Below are positions 1 through 10,239 of a stretch of 64,000 bases of DNA, piece after piece (the first letter of the stretch is position 1; each line of letters begins with the position of its first letter). This DNA comes from Isoetes taiwanensis (Eukaryota; Streptophyta; Lycopodiopsida; Isoetales; Isoetaceae), in NCBI GenBank assembly GCA_021234155.1, contig JAJEKV010000005.1, forward strand, positions 1,428,001 through 1,492,000. The letters are read 5' to 3'. Under the pieces are notes generated by a model, which saw nothing but the letters and a program-made list of their open reading frames with translations, was not told where the DNA came from and did not search any database. A program made the translations under genes and the position numbers.

Positions 1-315
1 TATAGTACAATGGCCTTGGGCCCAATATAGACACTCGACCGATCTCGGTGCCGACTCGAAGGAGGCCCGATTTTGCAGAATGTTACGGTGCCTCTTGAAG
101 TGCCTAGAATCACGCCGACGCCGACGCTGGCGGTGGACGGGTCGCCACTTGTCCGAAGGGCGCTCTTTGTTGACGGCCACAGCTTTGATCAAGCGTGGTC
201 CGCTTGGTCTTCTGCATGAGCCTTGATGTGTGACCCGTGGGCGACCGAGATCCTTGAGCTTGACCTAGTCTGTCAGATGCATGAATAGTCCCGCATCAGA
301 GGCATGTGACTAACA
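1..315 (-). repeat. 3' LTR (partial)
   Basis: Matches 2581-2903. The window opens at the TATA-like stretch of the LTR (TATAGTACAATGG), so only the U3 side is present. Confidence 0.75.
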
Positions 316-325
316 CTTCCCCACC
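316..325 (-). other. polypurine tract
   Basis: Minus-strand GGTGGGGAAG directly abuts the TGTTAGTC start of the 3' LTR. This fixes the orientation of the element. Confidence 0.65.
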
Positions 326-1990
326 AAACGACATTAATTCTCAGAGTGAAGAAAAAAGGAGGAAGCGCTTCGATGGCGGGAAGCCATCTGTTCGAAAGTG
401 ATCCTCACGGGAGTGAGGACGGGCACCATTATGGTACCGCTTATGAGATCCCGGGCGTGATTGAAGAGCTTGAGGAGTGTTTTGGCCAAGGGCGATCTCG
501 CATCAATAAGAAAGCGAGAGCGCACCATGCTTCAAAGGGCGCCAGGGCCTCAAGAAATGTCTTGACATTCCATGAGGAGACAGTCACGAAGGCCAAAGGC
601 ACCGACAATCGCATTCGGATTGCAAAGAAAAAATGGGCCGCCGATTTAAGGAGCTTAGCAAAATGCATTTGAGAGCGGCGCAAAATCCCCGCTTTGAAGA
701 TGGGCCGGAAGGATCGGTGAGGTGGAGGCATTTTGCAAGAAGGTGTCAAGACCATGAAGCGCATCCGCTGCCGTTGCCAACCACGCTCATTAGCAATGTA
801 GATCCAATTGGTGGTGGTGTCCAGAGTGGCACCTTCTTCCCAATGTGAGCGGGCGAACAAAACGTGGATCCCACCGGAGATCCGGCCGAGATCTGAGGTG
901 GTGTCCATCGGGCATGACCATCCATGACCTTGGTCCAAAAGGAAGGCGCCAATCGGAAGTCAGAACCCGGGGCGTGGAGGTGCGCCCGGGGAAGCATAGG
1001 AGAAGGAACCATGCCCGTGGGCGTGGGTTCTTGCCGAGTCTCCACAAATTGATGACAAGATCCGGATCAAGAGCCCGACACCAACGATCCCAAAGAGAAG
1101 CAGAGAGTCGAGAGTTGGCAGGGAGGGCTATCCCATCCCGGTGGGGACCGGGCTTGCTATCCAACGAGCTTGTAACTGATTGTAACCGGCGAGGTGCTTT
1201 GCATATAAATTTGTGCATAGGGAAGATCCCTGGATGTCCTAGATACTTCGATTTGTTGCGGCGCTTCGCTTGCCGAGAGATAAATGATTGGCAAGCTCTG
1301 GCATGTACTCCTCGATGAAGAGTTTGGGTCCGAAAGCGGGGATCCGCAAGATATGGATTGTTATCCCCGAAGCACCCATTGCACAAAATTCACCATGAAA
1401 AAAGCTGGCGTGGCCCATTTCCAAAGTTTTCCCATTGTATCACCTAGATAGAAATCATGAAATATGTAAGCCATGGGCTGAACCACTCACGAAGGTGATA
1501 AAGTCCGGATCGGCCTGACGATGTATGAGATCAAAGACCACAAGGGCACAACACAACCCTTTGTCTTCAATGGAGAGTTACGCCAAATCCAAAGAAAATC
1601 TCAGCTTTCGTGGGAATATCCACGGGGCCATCGCGCATGCCACCGAAAAGGAAGAGGTGGCGTCGAGCAACCACATAATCGTGATAGCGAGGAGGGAACT
1701 GAAGTCACCGGGCATTCTGTGAAGAATGGCGGTATGGGCGTCAAGTTTTGCTGAGCCTCATCGCCAGATCCGAATAGCTTGCTGCGCGGTTGTTGTTCAA
1801 GATCTCGGATCCGGGTTTTCCCTTTCAAGCGTGGCATAGGCGGATCGGTCACGGACCCGTTTACGAAAGTGTTGACTGGGAGGAGGATTTCCCGAGTATT
1901 GAGACGAAGCACCGGCAATCTCCGCGTCATCCAAGATCTTCGCTTACGCACCTCTGTAAGCTCGATCTTGAAGAGAGGTGAGCCGAGAGG
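326..1990 (-). other. internal region of the LTR element, no recognised coding
   Basis: Short open stretches exist on the minus strand (about 1951-1601, 1386-790 and 938-441), but they break into different frames and match no family I know. They may be remnants of the protein that starts at 2353. Confidence 0.4.
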
Positions 1991-2353
1991 TCACGTGTCG
2001 AAAAGCCGAGCCGTCAAGGAGGCGACTTTTGAGCGTCCGTCTTTGAAAAGGTTTTGAACTTGAGTGCTGAAATTTTCACACAGTTCGGAGTACAAGGCAT
2101 TGAGTTTAGCAATATCTGCGTCCTTGGTACTCAGGAGAGCGGCTTTGGACTTGTTGTGCTCCAATAAAGTCTGAATTTCTGACTGGAGCTGAGCCTGTTG
2201 ATCTGCTAGTTGGCTGACTTGAGCTTGTGCACTTTTGAGATCTGCATGAGCCTGTAAGAGAGCTTCATGCTTGTCTTGAAGTTTGGCCTCCAAATCAGAC
2301 CCGGCAGCGGCGACAGTGTTTGGGGTCTGGGTTCGGGAACTCCTGGAAGACAA
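1991..2353 (-). CDS. coiled-coil gag-like ORF of the LTR element
   Basis: A 120-residue open frame begins just inside the 5' LTR, on the same strand as the element, where gag normally starts. It is rich in Ala, Gln, Leu, Lys and Ser with heptad-like spacing from about residue 20 to 95 (for example LEAKLQDKHEALLQAHADL), so a long coiled coil is predicted. No zinc knuckle or gag domain is recognisable. The frame closes at 1991 and weaker open stretches continue downstream in other frames, so the original protein was probably longer. By position I infer a structural or oligomerising role; the sequence itself shows only the coiled coil. It could also be a captured host fragment. Confidence 0.45.
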   Translation of the reverse strand: MSSRSSRTQTPNTVAAAGSDLEAKLQDKHEALLQAHADLKSAQAQVSQLADQQAQLQSEIQTLLEHNKSKAALLSTKDADIAKLNALYSELCENFSTQVQNLFKDGRSKVASLTARLFDT

Positions 2354-2399
2354 CCCTCTGTGAGGACCCGTGGATCTAACAGGAGAGTCCGGGGGACTA

Positions 2400-2903
2400 T
2401 GTCACGCGGGATTTGCAAGAAGAGAAGAAAAAGAAGAAAACAGAACAAATGAGAGAAAGATGATAAGCTTCCTTGATATCAATGATGAAAATACATGAGC
2501 TCTCACAATAGAGAGAAAACTGAAAGGAGACAAGACTCAAAACTCATCTAAAAAACTCATGTGCTAGCTCTACTCATATATATAGTACAATGGCCTTGGG
2601 CCCAATATAGACACTCTGACTGATCTCGGTGCCGACTCCTGGAAGGAGGCCTGATTCTGGGGAATGTTGGCGGTGCCTCTTGAAGTGCCTAGAATCACGC
2701 CGGCCGACGCTGGCGGTGGCCGGGCCGTCACTTGTCCGGCGCTTTCTTGTTGACCCACGAGGCTTTATTTGCGTGAAGTGGTCTGCTGCTTGGTCTTCTG
2801 CGGAGCCTTGGATGTCTGACCCGTGGCTGACTGAGGATCCTTGAGCTTGACCTGGTCTGTCGTATGCATGAATAGTCCTGTACCAGGAGGCACAGGACTA
2901 ACA
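2400..2903 (-). repeat. 5' LTR
   Basis: The right part (2581-2903) matches 1-315. A minus-strand TATA box lies at about 2575-2588 (TACTATATATATG). The inner end is set near 2400, where the minus strand reads GCGTGACA. That boundary is approximate because the other LTR is cut off, and no clear tRNA primer site follows it. Confidence 0.6.
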
Positions 2904-3756
2904 GAGAGTTTAGCATGGTCTATTTATCGGATTTCATGTTTCTTTAACCAAAGATGCAAGTGCAAATAGACATTTTATGGACATCTGATGCTACATCGTT
3001 AATGCAAATTAAACAAAGGAGTAAGTTAATAAGGATATCCTTGAGATTATATTTGATGTAATGGTTGTGCATTTTCAGACAACAAAATTATATAATGTTG
3101 CCTTTTACACTCTTATGTCCCATAAAGATTTGAGGTTACTATTTTTCTTTCACCAACGGATCTTAATAAGCCTCGATTTAGCAACATGTATTTTAAAGAT
3201 AAAAGGATTTTTGGACATGCAAACAAATTGGCTAAGAAATATATCTTTGCAAGAAGAATGCTCATAGTGGTAGTTCTTGCTATAGTTGTAGGAACTGGTA
3301 GTACTATTGCAACATTAGGCATGTGGCGTTTTCTCTTATTCACGAAAGAGAGTCAAAAGGTTCTTCCATTTCTAAGTTCACAGTAATACGACAAAGGCAC
3401 TCTCACAATGTCCAATGCAATGGCACAAATTGATAATGCATTTAGGGAAAAAGTTTTTGGTTGCCTGCCTTTGTTTTTGTCTAAGAAAGCCATTCAACGC
3501 CACGTGTTGTACTCCGTTTGGTATGTCTCGACAATCAAGCTTAAAGGACGAGTTTACAATGGACATAAATGGCATGTGATTAGTCAGTAATTCGATTGTA
3601 TTAAATCTTTGGCATGAAACGTTTAAAAGCAATTAAGATGCAAGCCCTACAGTCTACCAATTTAAACTCTGCTCAAAATAACTAACTAATAGCTAAGTAA
3701 TCTTGGCATTGGTTTACTATATCAAATCTTAATACCTTTATTTCTAAGAAAATATC
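2904..3756. other. AT-rich spacer, nothing recognised
   Basis: Short open stretches on the plus strand (3061-3267, 3186-3386, 3408-3590) do not resemble a known protein. They could be old transposon remnants. Confidence 0.4.
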
Positions 3757-3760
3757 ATCA
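3757..3760. other. target-site duplication ATCA (left)
   Basis: ATCA directly precedes the left terminal inverted repeat and recurs at 15880-15883 directly after the right one. Confidence 0.7.
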
Positions 3761-3785
3761 AAGTCGTATTTAATTAAAGTGGGAC
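3761..3785 (+). repeat. left terminal inverted repeat
   Basis: This 25-base repeat is identical to the complement of 15855-15879. Similarity drops right after the inner GGGAC. Confidence 0.8.
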
Positions 3786-4033
3786 TCATTCCATTCCCAT
3801 TTTTTTTCGGAACCCGGTTAATTTACATAAAAAGTAGCACCCAGGCCAAAACTATCCTTAATTCAATTTTTTTGAATAAAACTCAATCCAGTCATGGCTT
3901 TGCAGTTTTCCCAGGTTCGCGAGTCGAGAACAAAAACAATGCAACTGAAACAAAGGAAATTCATTAAAGTTTGAAACCAAAGATGTAGTTGAAAAAGAAT
4001 TTTTATTAATAAATTGAACAGATACAATGTATT

Positions 4034-4640
4034 TTACATCGGACGCAGAGACCATGGCGGTCTTGCTGTCACTACAGTTACATCATCTTGGTAGGTGGTC
4101 CACCTTAGGGGATTAACTTGTGGCGCTTCTTCATGCCGTCTGTAAGCCTTGGGGGCAACCTGAAGAGTGTGGAATGCCTCACGTGGAGGTGCCTCTGGAG
4201 CTACTGGCCCACCTGTCCACCCGGACTTCTCCACTTTCGCCTCCCTGACCTTTCATCGAATATGCTCCTTCCCCAACCTCCGTGGATGTTATGCAATGCT
4301 TGCAATATGCCTTGAGCTTCTGGACTTTCTCTTTGTTCTTCGCCGCTGTTCTTTATTCCCGTGTAGCGAGCAACCTCTCGACCGCGGAGCAACCTTGTCC
4401 CAAAGCGGGCAAGTGTAGCGTGGCCGGGGATCTGTGCCGAAGCGGTATTTCTTCCGCCTTTGGCCGGGATCCGTGCCGCTGGGCGGTCTGCGTGATGCCC
4501 GGCGGGATGCGTGCTGGTGTCGGATCTGTGCCTGAACCACCTGGAGCAAGGAGAGTATGATTAACAATTACGGTGTCATTAGTCAAAAAGAACGTTGAAA
4601 TCAAATTACAACGGAGAACATTCATTCCATACAACTGCAT
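4034..4640 (-). CDS. Pro/Arg-rich open region, broken, function unknown
   Basis: Three overlapping minus-strand open frames (4640-4353, 4392-4201, 4234-4034) read through this stretch with composition rich in Pro, Arg, Gly and Ala. They look like one protein of about 190 residues interrupted by two frame changes in GC-rich sequence. The last frame ends at 4034, close to the left TIR. No domain is recognised. It is on the same strand as the other cargo genes of the transposon and could be their last exon or a separate small gene. Confidence 0.3.
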
Positions 4641-5000
4641 CCAATGACGTGGGAAGTAGTGTCTTTCTCGACTCGCTGAGTCGAGAAAGGCCCATAAAAA
4701 TCAAAAGTACAACCATTCTCATTAGAATATGGTTGCATCCAATCACACACGGAAGCATACAAATGCTTTTGTCAACGAGACAACTAGCATGCCTTTCTCG
4801 ACTTGCGAATCGAAAAGTCCCCGTGAAACCCAATGTACAAGCATTATCATAATAGATTGTACAAGCATTTCATCAACACGACAAGCATGCCTTTCTGGGC
4901 TCGTGAGTCGAAAAGGCATCGAAAACTCAATATACAAGTATATTCATTACAAAATGGTCAATACATGTGTTCACGTTCGATTACAATATTCACACAATTT
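4590..5000. repeat. three imperfect tandem units of about 110 bp, each with the palindrome
   Basis: Shared landmarks are a TGCATCCAAT or CAAGCATTT stretch, then GCCTTTCTCGAC with its inverted arm, then an AA-TRTACAA-type stretch. The first palindrome (4663-4689) has a perfect 12-bp stem (CTTTCTCGACTC) and a 3-nt loop. Those at about 4793 and 4890 are progressively degraded. Confidence 0.6.
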
Positions 5001-5019
5001 GACTATCTGAAAGCAGGGG

Positions 5020-5863
5020 TCACTCTTCTTGTTCACCAAAGTATTTGTCGTCCATAGCTTTCATGATCGGCTTGCTCTCTGGATCGGGTTCCGTGAGGCT
5101 CGGATAGTTCGTAAGCACATCGGCGACAAGAATGGCAAAGAGGGATTCCGCCAAGACAGGACAGAGTCCGAAGGACAACCACCTATCTGTCTCATATTCT
5201 TCAGGTCGATATGGCTTAGCAATGATTGTATTTTGCGCGTTATGATAGCACTTGTAGGCGGAGTCGTCTATGATCAGCGTGTTGTGTTTGCCAAAGTCCT
5301 GGAATTGCTCATAAACACTGTCCAGCCTTTTCACCATTATAGGCTTCCCCTTTGTGATGGCTGGATCGAGGTCCTTCACATGCTCGACCCTTTCGTTTCC
5401 CCAAACGAACTTGAACTTCAAAACTGAAATGCCGAGAACACCAAGAACATTGACAATATTTTTCTTTGCCATACAAGACCATATGCCCACTTGAATCCGT
5501 GCGGGCACGGTCAATAATTTCCTTAGCTCTGGGCCTCGGATACACTATTTTATGCTCTGTTTTCAGCGGGATCTGCGAGGTGTTAATCTGGGGGCGTCTT
5601 TGTCGTGGTATCTTGCAGCTAATACTCCATTGGCGTCAAATATTACAAGCTTGGTGGGACCAGTGGATCCCGATTGAGTTTGGCTCGACCATATTTCGGT
5701 TCATCGGGATCCAAATGCGGGATCATTAACTTTTGAGGTTCTTTAAAATTTGTGGCGGTGTCTTGCTCGGATTTTCATTCTCATTCTCCTCGCGGCGTGA
5801 ACCGTTGGAATCCATTGACAATGATCCGGACTCGTTGGCCGGAATTCCACGAAATGATGACAT
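5020..5863 (-). CDS. FCP1/NIF-type HAD phosphatase-like domain, frame-broken
   Basis: Read on the minus strand, this region holds the signature order of the FCP1-homology (NLI-interacting factor) HAD domain. Motif I is FDANGVL (about 5641-5620). A region equivalent to RPxxxxFL is YPRPRAKEIIDRA, followed by VGIWSCM (motif II Ser), FKFVWGNERV, KGKPIMVKRLDSVYEQF (motif III Lys) and LIIDDSAYK (motif IV Asp-Asp). The family dephosphorylates phosphoproteins such as the RNA polymerase II CTD. The second Asp of the usual DxD is Asn here. I recall DxN also in a plant subfamily with LDLNG-type motifs, where catalysis is uncertain. At least two frame changes lie between motif I and motif II, so about 280 residues must be read across frames. 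The Met at 5863 (MSSFRGIP) is one possible start; the piece may instead be the last exon of a larger minus-strand gene. Confidence 0.6.
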
Positions 5864-5883
5864 CCATCGAAAGGGAACGAGTT

Positions 5884-5961
5884 TTCTCGACTTCGCGAAG
5901 TCGAGAATGACAAAAAAAGGTATTGAAAGGAAAGCGAGTTTTCTCGACTCGCGAGTCGAAA
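5884..5961. repeat. pair of palindromes inside a probable intron
   Basis: 5884-5907 is a perfect 24-base palindrome (each arm TTCTCGACTTCG or its complement). 5941-5961 is a second, near-perfect copy. Both lie between the donor-like GTGAGT at 5988 (minus) and the FCP1-like coding stretch. Confidence 0.7.
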
Positions 5962-5987
5962 ACACCGTTAGAAACAAAATAAACTCA

Positions 5988-7627
5988 CCTCAATCTCGGG
6001 TTTTTCAATAATGTTTTCGGCGGCGATACGGTCCAATCCTTCCCGACATCCTCGTCTCCGTCGGGTTTGTCTCCCTCGTCCTCGTCGTCTTTACTCGCTT
6101 CCATTTGTCTTCCTCCCTTGAAATGCTCATGAAGCGAATCCGGTATGGCCGAATGGTTTCAACCATGTCCTTATTTCCAACCACGGATATAGGTTTCATT
6201 CCAAAAAGATAGCCCCCGAGAGAGAACAGGCCATTCATGTACCACTTTCGCGCTACAATTTGATCTTCCTCGACCAAGCTGGTTATGAAGTACTTGATAA
6301 CTCTTGGCGGATAGGAATTCTATGTATAGGACCCGGTCGCACCATCCTTGCTTGCGACCTTGTCCATCGATGGAACATCCTCCATAAACCTGCCCCCCTT
6401 CCAGGGTTCCATCTGCTCTTGAGAGATCATGAACTTGTCGAGATAATGATGCTCGCTAGACCACCACTTATCCAGGTCGACCGCCGATCTTGAAATCAAA
6501 ACCAAAACTATGTTGGCAAAGCTTGGTGCCTTCGGCAAGCCAAGTCTGCACTCATGATCAAGTTCGTATATGGAGTGCATGATCTTGTTGGTGAAGTTAA
6601 TATCAGCTGCCCATTGGGAGACAGCAGTTGTTTGATTGCCCGGCATGCAAAAGACAAAGAAACTGAAAGTATCCAGGTCGGTCATGTCCAGACACGTCTT
6701 GTACCACTGCTCTATGTCAGCTTTGTCATAAAAAAGGGTGGGGTCTTCGATCATATTGATGGCAAATAGTGCCACGGGTCCAGTGCGGTTCAGACCACCA
6801 AATCCCTTGTGTCCCAAAGTAACCAGAAATGGGGGGAGCTATCGTCGCCTTAAATGGGACCACCCGAATCAAAGCTTCCTTTTGAATTGCCATAGCACGT
6901 TCGAGGAAAGGAAGGGTTTTAACGTTACGCTTCAGCTTGGTGTTGATGTAGGGTTGACATAGGCGGTTCAATTCCTTCATGTCTTCCTCATCAAGGGCAG
7001 CCTTTTCCTTGTAATAATCAAAATCATGGTATTCATTAGATGCAACGTTGCGAACTCCGTGATGCCTTCTTCTAACCATACTTGTCGGCTTTAGGGCGTG
7101 GCATAATCCTTTCGTCACGCAATTTAGAACTCTGGTCTTCCTCGGCCGGTTGTTCCCTCAAGATTTTGCCTTGTAGGTCAAAGCGTTTCTTTGTCCCAAG
7201 TGAGGCCCACATATCCTCTTCATGAACTGCTTGTCAAACAACTTGGGGTCGGGCTTTGCTTGGAAATTCTCCATTCTTTGTCCTTGACTTGCCTCTTGTC
7301 CATTGAGCCCATATGTGGGTCCATTTCTCCCCGGGGCCTTCCGATTGCTAAGAATGAGGTTAAGTATTGGTCGAAGAGACTCCTACCTTTCCTTGGTGTT
7401 CTCTTCTTCTTCTCCTCTTCTTCCTCTCCCTCGTCATCTTCACTGTCCTCTCGTGAGAACATATCTGCATAGTTTCTCAAAGGTCTTCCCACTTGTCAGA
7501 GCCACCTGTTTCCTTTAGGGCCGGGGACAACCCAATGCTTTCCACTTTGTTGCCTGGCGTGTATGATCTGAATTCGAGGATAAGGCTGCATTCGGACAAT
7601 GTACCAATGTCGAGCATGAAAGTATCT
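5988..7627 (-). CDS. unknown protein, long exon with several frame breaks
   Basis: Minus-strand open stretches join end to end across frames: 7627-7220 (includes an acidic run, EDDEGEEEEE, then KKKR), 7118-6726 (EYHDFDYYKEKAALDEEDMK), 6817-6320 (LFAINMIEDPTLFYDKADIE) and 6277-6005 (FSLGGYLFGMKPISV). The upstream edge has an acceptor-like TTTGTAG before DTFMLDIG (about 7627) and the downstream edge a donor GTGAGT (5988), so this may be one exon of about 1.6 kb and roughly 540 residues. I recognise no family. It has the composition of a normal globular protein rather than random sequence. Frame changes fall in C/G-rich spots and could be consensus errors. It sits between the FCP1-like segment and the 8.1-9.4 kb segment on the same strand. 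Confidence 0.4.
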
Positions 7628-7659
7628 ACAAACACCCGGGAATAAGCGATGAAATAGTA

Positions 7660-8085
7660 GCCCGGGTTTTCTCGACTTCGCGAGTCGAAAGTCCCTTGAA
7701 TGTCTAATTTTCTTTTTTTCTTCTCCACTTCATGTTTCTGTTTTGATTTTACGATTACCACCGTGAAAGGCAAATCTGCATCCTTTGATTTTCAATGCAT
7801 TACCGGGGCTTTTCTCGACTTCGCGAAGTCGAAACCCGCGGTGATGATAATCGGCAAATGTTAGGATGGCGGGGCTTTCACTTCATGAAGTCGAGAAAGT
7901 CCCATTCAATGTCTAATTTTCTTTTTCTCAAGGGTTTTCGACTTCCGAAGTCGAGAAAGCTCCACATCCTTTGATTTTTACGTGTTACTCGGGCTTTCGG
8001 CTTCGCGAAGTCCGAAACCCCAAAGATATCGGCAAATGTTAGGATGGCGGGGAGCTTTCTCACTTCGCGAGAATGGAAAGATCTC
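7660..8085. repeat. tandem array (period about 190 bp) of palindromes within a probable intron
   Basis: Six palindromes start near 7668, 7811, 7876, 7935, 7995 and 8055. Flanking words recur: CATCCTTTGATTTT at about 7777 and 7967, GGCAAATGTTAGGATGGCGGG at about 7851 and 8031, TGTCTAATTTTCTTTTT at about 7699 and 7909. A donor-like GTAAAT at about 8098 and an acceptor-like TTTGTAG at about 7628 (minus) bracket the array. Confidence 0.65.
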
Positions 8086-8097
8086 GAGAGTTATTTA

Positions 8098-9358
8098 CCT
8101 TCGTGAAGCGGCACTTTCGCCGCTATTGTGTTACAGCGGTGGCTAATCTTTGGCGATTCGGTTCTTGGCGTCTCCGTAGAAAAGAACTCTGCACTCTTGG
8201 CATATCTATCCTTGATCGCTGCGGCACCTCCTTCGCCGTGCGCAATACTTGGCGCCCCCCTAGCGAATCTTTGGCCGTCTACAGCCCCGAACAACGTCTT
8301 TCGCCGGATCTTCCTCGGACTTCCAGGCTGAACAACTCACACAGTCGATGCTGCTAAAGGTATGACATCCGCGGGCATTGGATGCGCAGCGGGATGTAGC
8401 ACCATCGAGTTTCGAATCTCCGGCATGTGTCTTTGGTTAAATTCCACGTGGTTGAACAAGGCGGCATCTCCGTCAAACCTTCAGTAGTCTAATATCCGGC
8501 CACAACGTGTGATATTCCCAGCGGATATCTTGAGCTAGGCGGCTCCATTTTACGTGCCCCTCTGAGAAATCTGATCTGATCATCTGGATGCGAGGTTTGG
8601 GGAGTCGACCATATCTTCGTCCCCTTTCACATCGACTCCTCCCGGTGTGGTGTCATCATCCCCATCTTTGTTTTTGGTGGACTTTTTTTGTGTATGAACC
8701 ACAACATTCCCCCTCGCAGAGTGTTGTAGAGTCTTCAAGACGGTAGAAGTGAAGCTCCCGTATTGAACAGTTTTTCACGACTGGAAATCTCCATACCAAG
8801 CTCCACGGATGTTAGGGTTCCTACTCCTTCATCCCTTCGGATCCTTCCACCCAAGGTTGACAATTTAAAGGGCGCCGGCCTTTTTTCTAATGCCCTTTAG
8901 CCTTGCTCATGGAAGAGTGAGAATAATTTGAAATCGCTAATTTTTTGGTGCGATAGAACTTACTCTTCGGCGGTCCTCGACATGTAGTGTTAAATGCTTG
9001 AATCTGGCAGAGGCGGAGAGCACAACACCGATTTTCTTGTACTTGTCTCCCGAGCTCTTCTTGTCCCTTTGGTGTAAAAGCAGATCTTTCTCCTTCCCAC
9101 TTGTCGATACCTCGACATACCACCAAAATCGCATTTGTTTCAAGAAGCTCTATCTCCGGTCCCTCGATGATGCGAAGAATGGAGTTCGGCCCGGTGATCA
9201 CCGGTGAGTCCAGAGGTGAATCTTTTGCAAGAAGAACGGATGGATCGCTTAAGGTATTCGACAAAAGAAAAACCTCGAGAGCTCACAGGGTGTTTGTCTT
9301 CTTCTTCTTCTTTGCGGTGGCGAAGCATCCCCCTCGGCCCCGCTTCTTGGGCCGAGTC
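8098..9358 (-). CDS. unknown basic/acidic protein, 5' part of the minus-strand cargo gene
   Basis: A minus-strand Met near 9358 opens MTRPKKRGRGG followed by a run of five lysines, a plausible nuclear localisation signal. Open reading then continues across frames. 9264-8887 includes SPVITGPNSILRIIEGPEIE. About 8770-8590 includes STKNKDGDDDTTPGG. 8294-8091 ends in VPLHEG just before a donor-like GTAAAT. No domain is recognised. Together with 7627-5988 and 5863-5020 it would make one multi-exon gene of about 4.3 kb, with palindromes only in the introns. That joined model is inference; the pieces could be separate genes. Confidence 0.35.
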
Positions 9359-9588
9359 ATTTCTATATGCCCTCTCATCCTCTTGGACGACTCAGTAATT
9401 AAGTTTCTCCGCTAGCGTTGTGAGTTTTAGGATCGCATGTAAAAAGATGCGGTGTTCTTAAATTTGAAGTTAAGGACATGCAATCATTTATGAAAAAAGC
9501 GGGCTAAAGGTGCGACGGTCGCCTTTAGCCCGCCCAAACACTATTTCGAAATTGAATCACATCAAGGGACTAAGTGAGTGGGCGTGGT

Positions 9589-9939
9589 TTATCTTCCCCT
9601 GCGGCATTGGGGGCACTTCGAGGTCGGAGGGATCATCGACTGATAGCGACTTCGAATGGCGCCGCGACGCGATAAGCCGCTAATAGCGTCTTGCATATGT
9701 GTGTTTTTTTCACGACCCGCCCTATTGCAGCGGTTGAATTGATCGATGAGCACGGAGCTAAGGTAGGAAGCCGAGAGGAGCCGCCAGACACCGAACTCTA
9801 CACCAGCGGCGCCATGGAAAAGGATACGCGAGAATCGCAAAGGATACCAGCAATAGATGCGAATACACTCTTGAAGAGACCTCCAGTAAGAAGCAAAGAC
9901 TCGGGTGAGGTCATGGGATCCGTGATACAAATGGCCCAA
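9589..9939 (-). CDS. small ORF, 116 residues, function unknown
   Basis: An open minus-strand frame, rich in Arg and aromatic residues, ends with CPQCRRGR. A lone CxxC pair is not enough for a zinc-finger call. It is upstream of, and on the same strand as, the cargo gene. It could be chance. Confidence 0.2.
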   Translation of the reverse strand: MGHLYHGSHDLTRVFASYWRSLQECIRIYCWYPLRFSRILFHGAAGVEFGVWRLLSASYLSSVLIDQFNRCNRAGREKNTHMQDAISGLSRRGAIRSRYQSMIPPTSKCPQCRRGR

Positions 9940-10239
9940 AAGAATTGGCGTGAAGAGGTGAGTTTCGTGAGATGCCTATGTTATTTCTCAGCATAGAACA
10001 TGCCGCATGTGTTTAAATAATGGAACCGCCGATAAGCTCGACGGGTTAAGTGTTTCCTTGTCCAGCATTTTCAGCTGAGAGATGATTTACTCTCTAGGTT
10101 GAGAGATGCTCCTCAAGAAGGAAACATTGGATCGGGGGAAAAGAAGTTCCGCTTTTAGGTCTGTTTTTCATGGATTGCTTTATTTGGAATGTTGTACATA
10201 GATCGGGCTAGGACTAAGGCCCGTGGAGATGCGGTTCAA

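Larger units (their letters stand above)
1..2903 (-). mobile_element. LTR retrotransposon, copia-like LTRs, left end outside window
   Basis: Bases 1-315 recur as a direct repeat at 2581-2903 with scattered differences, and both copies end in ACTAACA, which is a TGTTAGT start read on the minus strand. A purine run on the minus strand (316-325) lies directly inside the left copy, as expected for a polypurine tract next to a 3' LTR, so the element is read right to left. About 2.1 kb lies between the LTRs, too short for a full gag-pol, and I see no reverse transcriptase or integrase motif in it. This points to a non-autonomous element. The TGTTAG start suggests Ty1/copia by habit of that group only. 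Target duplication cannot be tested because the left end is outside the window. Confidence 0.75.

Noticed and set aside
441-1386. Overlapping open frames on both strands in the first LTR element
   Set aside because: They overlap each other in several frames, break often and match no family, so they were left as internal sequence.
3061-3590. Hydrophobic plus-strand frame as a membrane protein
   Set aside because: The hydrophobic run is short, the frames are interrupted and no family is recognised.
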